DNA from: Reyranella sp.
Lineage (GTDB): Bacteria > Pseudomonadota > Alphaproteobacteria > Reyranellales > Reyranellaceae
Direction of reading: 5' to 3'
DNA: 64,000 nt
Assembly (NCBI RefSeq): GCF_004297265.1
Contig: NZ_SCUT01000035.1
Span: forward strand, 112,898 to 176,897
The number at the start of each line of letters is the position of its first letter. Position 1 is the stretch's first letter. The notes below the pieces were generated by a model. The model was not told the origin of the DNA. It did not search any database and worked only from the letters and a program-made list of their open reading frames with translations. Made by a program: the position numbers and the translations under genes. This document shows, piece after piece, positions 62,477-64,000 of this stretch.

Positions 62477-63176
62477 GTGTCGTACCGGAGATCTCGCGCA
62501 CCAGCTTGGTGCGCACGGCGCGGCCGAAATGGTCGAAATTGTCGGCCACGATAAGAAACGAACCCGGCCCGCCGATGACGCTCTCCTCGTAGTACTTGTC
62601 CAGGGTGAGGTCGGGCGGACGGCCGAAATTGCTGCGGTTCATCATCACCGGCAGGCCGTTCACCACGATGCCCTGCGATACGAGCTTGTCGCGTACGATC
62701 TCGGCGGGCGGGCCATCGTTCGTGCGGCCGTCACCCGAAACGTCGATGACGCGCCGCTTGGCGACGAAGGGCGAACTCTCGAAGCGCTGGCCGGCATGAG
62801 CGAGGGCCGCTCCGACGGCGGTCCAACTCTGCGAGGTTCGCGGCGCCTCGGCGAGCTTTTCCGCAAAGCGTCGGGCCGCCCCGGGACTGTCGATCACGGC
62901 CCAGTCGATCACGACGGTCTGAAAGTGTGCGCCCGCCCACTCCGTGTAGCAGATCGCGATGCGCCTGTTCTCGCCCGAGAGGATGGCGTCGACCACCCGG
63001 TCGTTGGTCAGCGCCTCAATGTAGCCGCGACGCTGGAGCTCGGCCTCGACCTCGTCGATCGAGCGCGAGACGTCGACGGCCAGCACGAGCTGCAGGTCGA
63101 CTTGTGTCTGGGCGCGAGCCGACGGTGCCGTCGCCAGCGCCGCCATGGAGCCTACGAGCGCCGACCGTCGCCTCAT
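62451..63176 (-). CDS. DUF1194 protein with von Willebrand factor A domain
   Basis: The product is 241 residues with a Tat-like signal (MRRRSALVGSMAALATAPSA). The metal-ion-dependent adhesion site is D35-V-S-R-S39 (VLAVDVSRSIDEVE), with VIDVSGDGRTNDG later. This matches DUF1194, a secreted vWA-domain family of unknown role common in alphaproteobacteria. The start at 63176 puts the signal first; an upstream ATG would add 11 residues. Its last 26 bases overlap the convergent hydrolase gene. Confidence 0.88.
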   Translation of the reverse strand: MRRRSALVGSMAALATAPSARAQTQVDLQLVLAVDVSRSIDEVEAELQRRGYIEALTNDRVVDAILSGENRRIAICYTEWAGAHFQTVVIDWAVIDSPGAARRFAEKLAEAPRTSQSWTAVGAALAHAGQRFESSPFVAKRRVIDVSGDGRTNDGPPAEIVRDKLVSQGIVVNGLPVMMNRSNFGRPPDLTLDKYYEESVIGGPGSFLIVADNFDHFGRAVRTKLVREISGTTPSPRSSPA

Positions 63177-63231
63177 GCCCACCTCCGCCGAAGAAGCGAA
63201 GCATAGCACCGGCGCGGCGCATGCAAACGAA

Positions 63232-63257
63232 AACGCCGGAGGAAATCCTCCGGCGTT
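63232..63257 (-). terminator. Intrinsic terminator of the RRM gene
   Basis: An 11-bp perfect stem AACGCCGGAGG/CCTCCGGCGTT closes on four bases. On the minus strand it is followed by TTCGTTT, so it ends the transcript of the glycine-rich RNA-binding protein, 37 bases after its stop. Confidence 0.8.
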
Positions 63258-63294
63258 CAGGTCGACCGTCAGGACGGTCTATTGTCGGAACGGC

Positions 63295-64000
63295 TTACTG
63301 ATCGTCGTCGAAGCCGCGCTTGCGCGGCTCGTAGTCGCGATCGCGACGCGGACGATCCGGGCCAGCGCCGAAACGACGGGCCGGCTTGCCGAAATCGCCG
63401 CCTTCGGCCGGAGGAGCCGGGGGGGCGCTGGTGAAGTCGGCACGGCGATCCCGCATCGGGCCACCATCGCCACCACCACCACCGCCGGCCCCGCGGTAAC
63501 CACCGCCACCGCCACCGCCACCGCCGTAACCACCGCCGCCGCCTTCACGACCGCCGCCACCGTAGCCGCCGCCACCGCCGCGATAGCCACCGCCACCGCC
63601 GCCGTCACGGCCGCCGCCACCACCGTAGCCGCCGCCACCACCGCCGTAGCCGCCGCCGCCACCACCACCACCATAAGGCGGGCGCGGGCCGCGCGGACGG
63701 AAGCCGCCGCCATCACGGCCGCCACCACCACCGCCGCCATATCCACCGCCGCCGCCGCCGCCACCGGGCTGACGTTCGACGGCTTCACGGACCGCGATCG
63801 AGCGGCCATCCAGCAACGCGCCGTTCATGGCCTGCATGGCCGAGGCGCCTTGGTCATCGGTTTCCATCTCGAGGAACGCGAAGCCGCGGCTGCGGCCGGT
63901 CTCGCGATCCACGATCACTTTCGAAGATGTAACGGTGCCGAACTGAGAGAAGGCTTCAGACAGACGCTCAGACGTGACCGAATAGGGCAGGTTGCCCACA
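63295..64000 (-). CDS. Glycine-rich RRM RNA-binding protein (5' end outside window)
   Basis: About 235 residues are visible; the start lies beyond base 64000, since the sequence opens at VGNLPYSVT, which is the RNP-2 strand of an RNA recognition motif. RNP-1 is RGFAFLEM. After about 78 residues of RRM comes a tail of GGGGGYGGGGGR-type repeats with Arg and Tyr, then an acidic/basic end KPARRFGAGPDRPRRDRDYEPRKRGFDDDQ in part. Similar bacterial Rbp proteins are cold-induced RNA chaperones. RGG and Gly-Tyr repeats could support phase separation. The tail DNA is strongly biased to GGC/GGT codons. Confidence 0.9.
   Translation of the reverse strand, partial: VGNLPYSVTSERLSEAFSQFGTVTSSKVIVDRETGRSRGFAFLEMETDDQGASAMQAMNGALLDGRSIAVREAVERQPGGGGGGGGYGGGGGGGRDGGGFRPRGPRPPYGGGGGGGGYGGGGGGYGGGGGRDGGGGGGYRGGGGGYGGGGREGGGGGYGGGGGGGGGYRGAGGGGGGDGGPMRDRRADFTSAPPAPPAEGGDFGKPARRFGAGPDRPRRDRDYEPRKRGFDDDQ

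Noticed and set aside
63460..63760. Short regularly repeated units that look like a CRISPR array
   Set aside because: They are glycine codons in the tail of the RRM protein, in frame, with no spacers.

Overview
The window is GC-rich, densely coded chromosome from an alphaproteobacterium. The cyo quinol oxidase, the hemP/hmu haem-uptake cluster, a Bug/TctC-type binding protein, hydantoinase HyuAB, a family III CoA transferase, LysE exporters and intergenic palindromes of the kind common in Rhodospirillales/Hyphomicrobiales together suggest a free-living soil or freshwater organism. A Reyranella-like genus is my best guess, from memory of gene content and repeat style; no 16S or marker gene is present to prove it. 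I see no tRNA, rRNA, insertion sequence, phage gene or CRISPR array.

Layout. 1-1.1 kb: the end of a cyo operon (cyoC, cyoD) plus an unknown membrane protein, then a nested palindrome. 1.1-3.3 kb: a TorF-type porin and a divergent alpha/beta hydrolase. 3.3-11.3 kb: a complete kdp potassium system (leader micro-ORF, kdpF, A, B, C, D, E). 11.3-13.9 kb, minus strand: a DapA-family enzyme, a 53-residue membrane peptide, an unknown 149-residue protein whose ribosome-binding site lies in a strong hairpin, and a secreted protein with two HxT motifs (2H phosphoesterase signature). 13.9-24 kb, minus strand: a six-gene SrfABC-type locus (two SrfA-like paralogues, the actin/Hsp70-fold SrfB, the GTPase-like SrfC, a Sel1-repeat membrane protein and a small secreted protein). 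This is the least understood system here. 24-32 kb: haem uptake (hemP, TonB-dependent receptor, TonB, HmuS, T, U, V), with two unknown genes divergent from hemP. 32-36.9 kb: Kup, a carboxymuconolactone decarboxylase-like protein, PurC, TerC and a small membrane protein. 36.9-44.1 kb: a copper island (P1B ATPase, CsoR, His-rich protein, lipoprotein, TolC-family protein, multicopper oxidase, cupredoxin, CusF-like protein). 44.1-51 kb: a TRAP transporter convergent with HyuA/HyuB. 51-63.2 kb: small catabolic and accessory genes (patatin, TctC-type protein, CoA transferase, two hydrolases, OpgC-type acyltransferase plus SGNH protein, cyclase, LysE, CMD-like protein, class II aldolase, DUF1194). 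63.3-64 kb: a glycine-rich RRM protein running off the window.

How it works together. Potassium is covered by the inducible high-affinity Kdp pump and the constitutive-type Kup. Haem uptake is a complete outer-membrane-to-cytoplasm route with a Fur-like site at the hemP promoter. Copper defence combines cytoplasmic export, sensing by CsoR through an operator in the divergent promoter, and periplasmic oxidation and sequestration. The SrfABC-like operon couples membrane-anchored proteins to two nucleotide-binding motors and has no assigned role.
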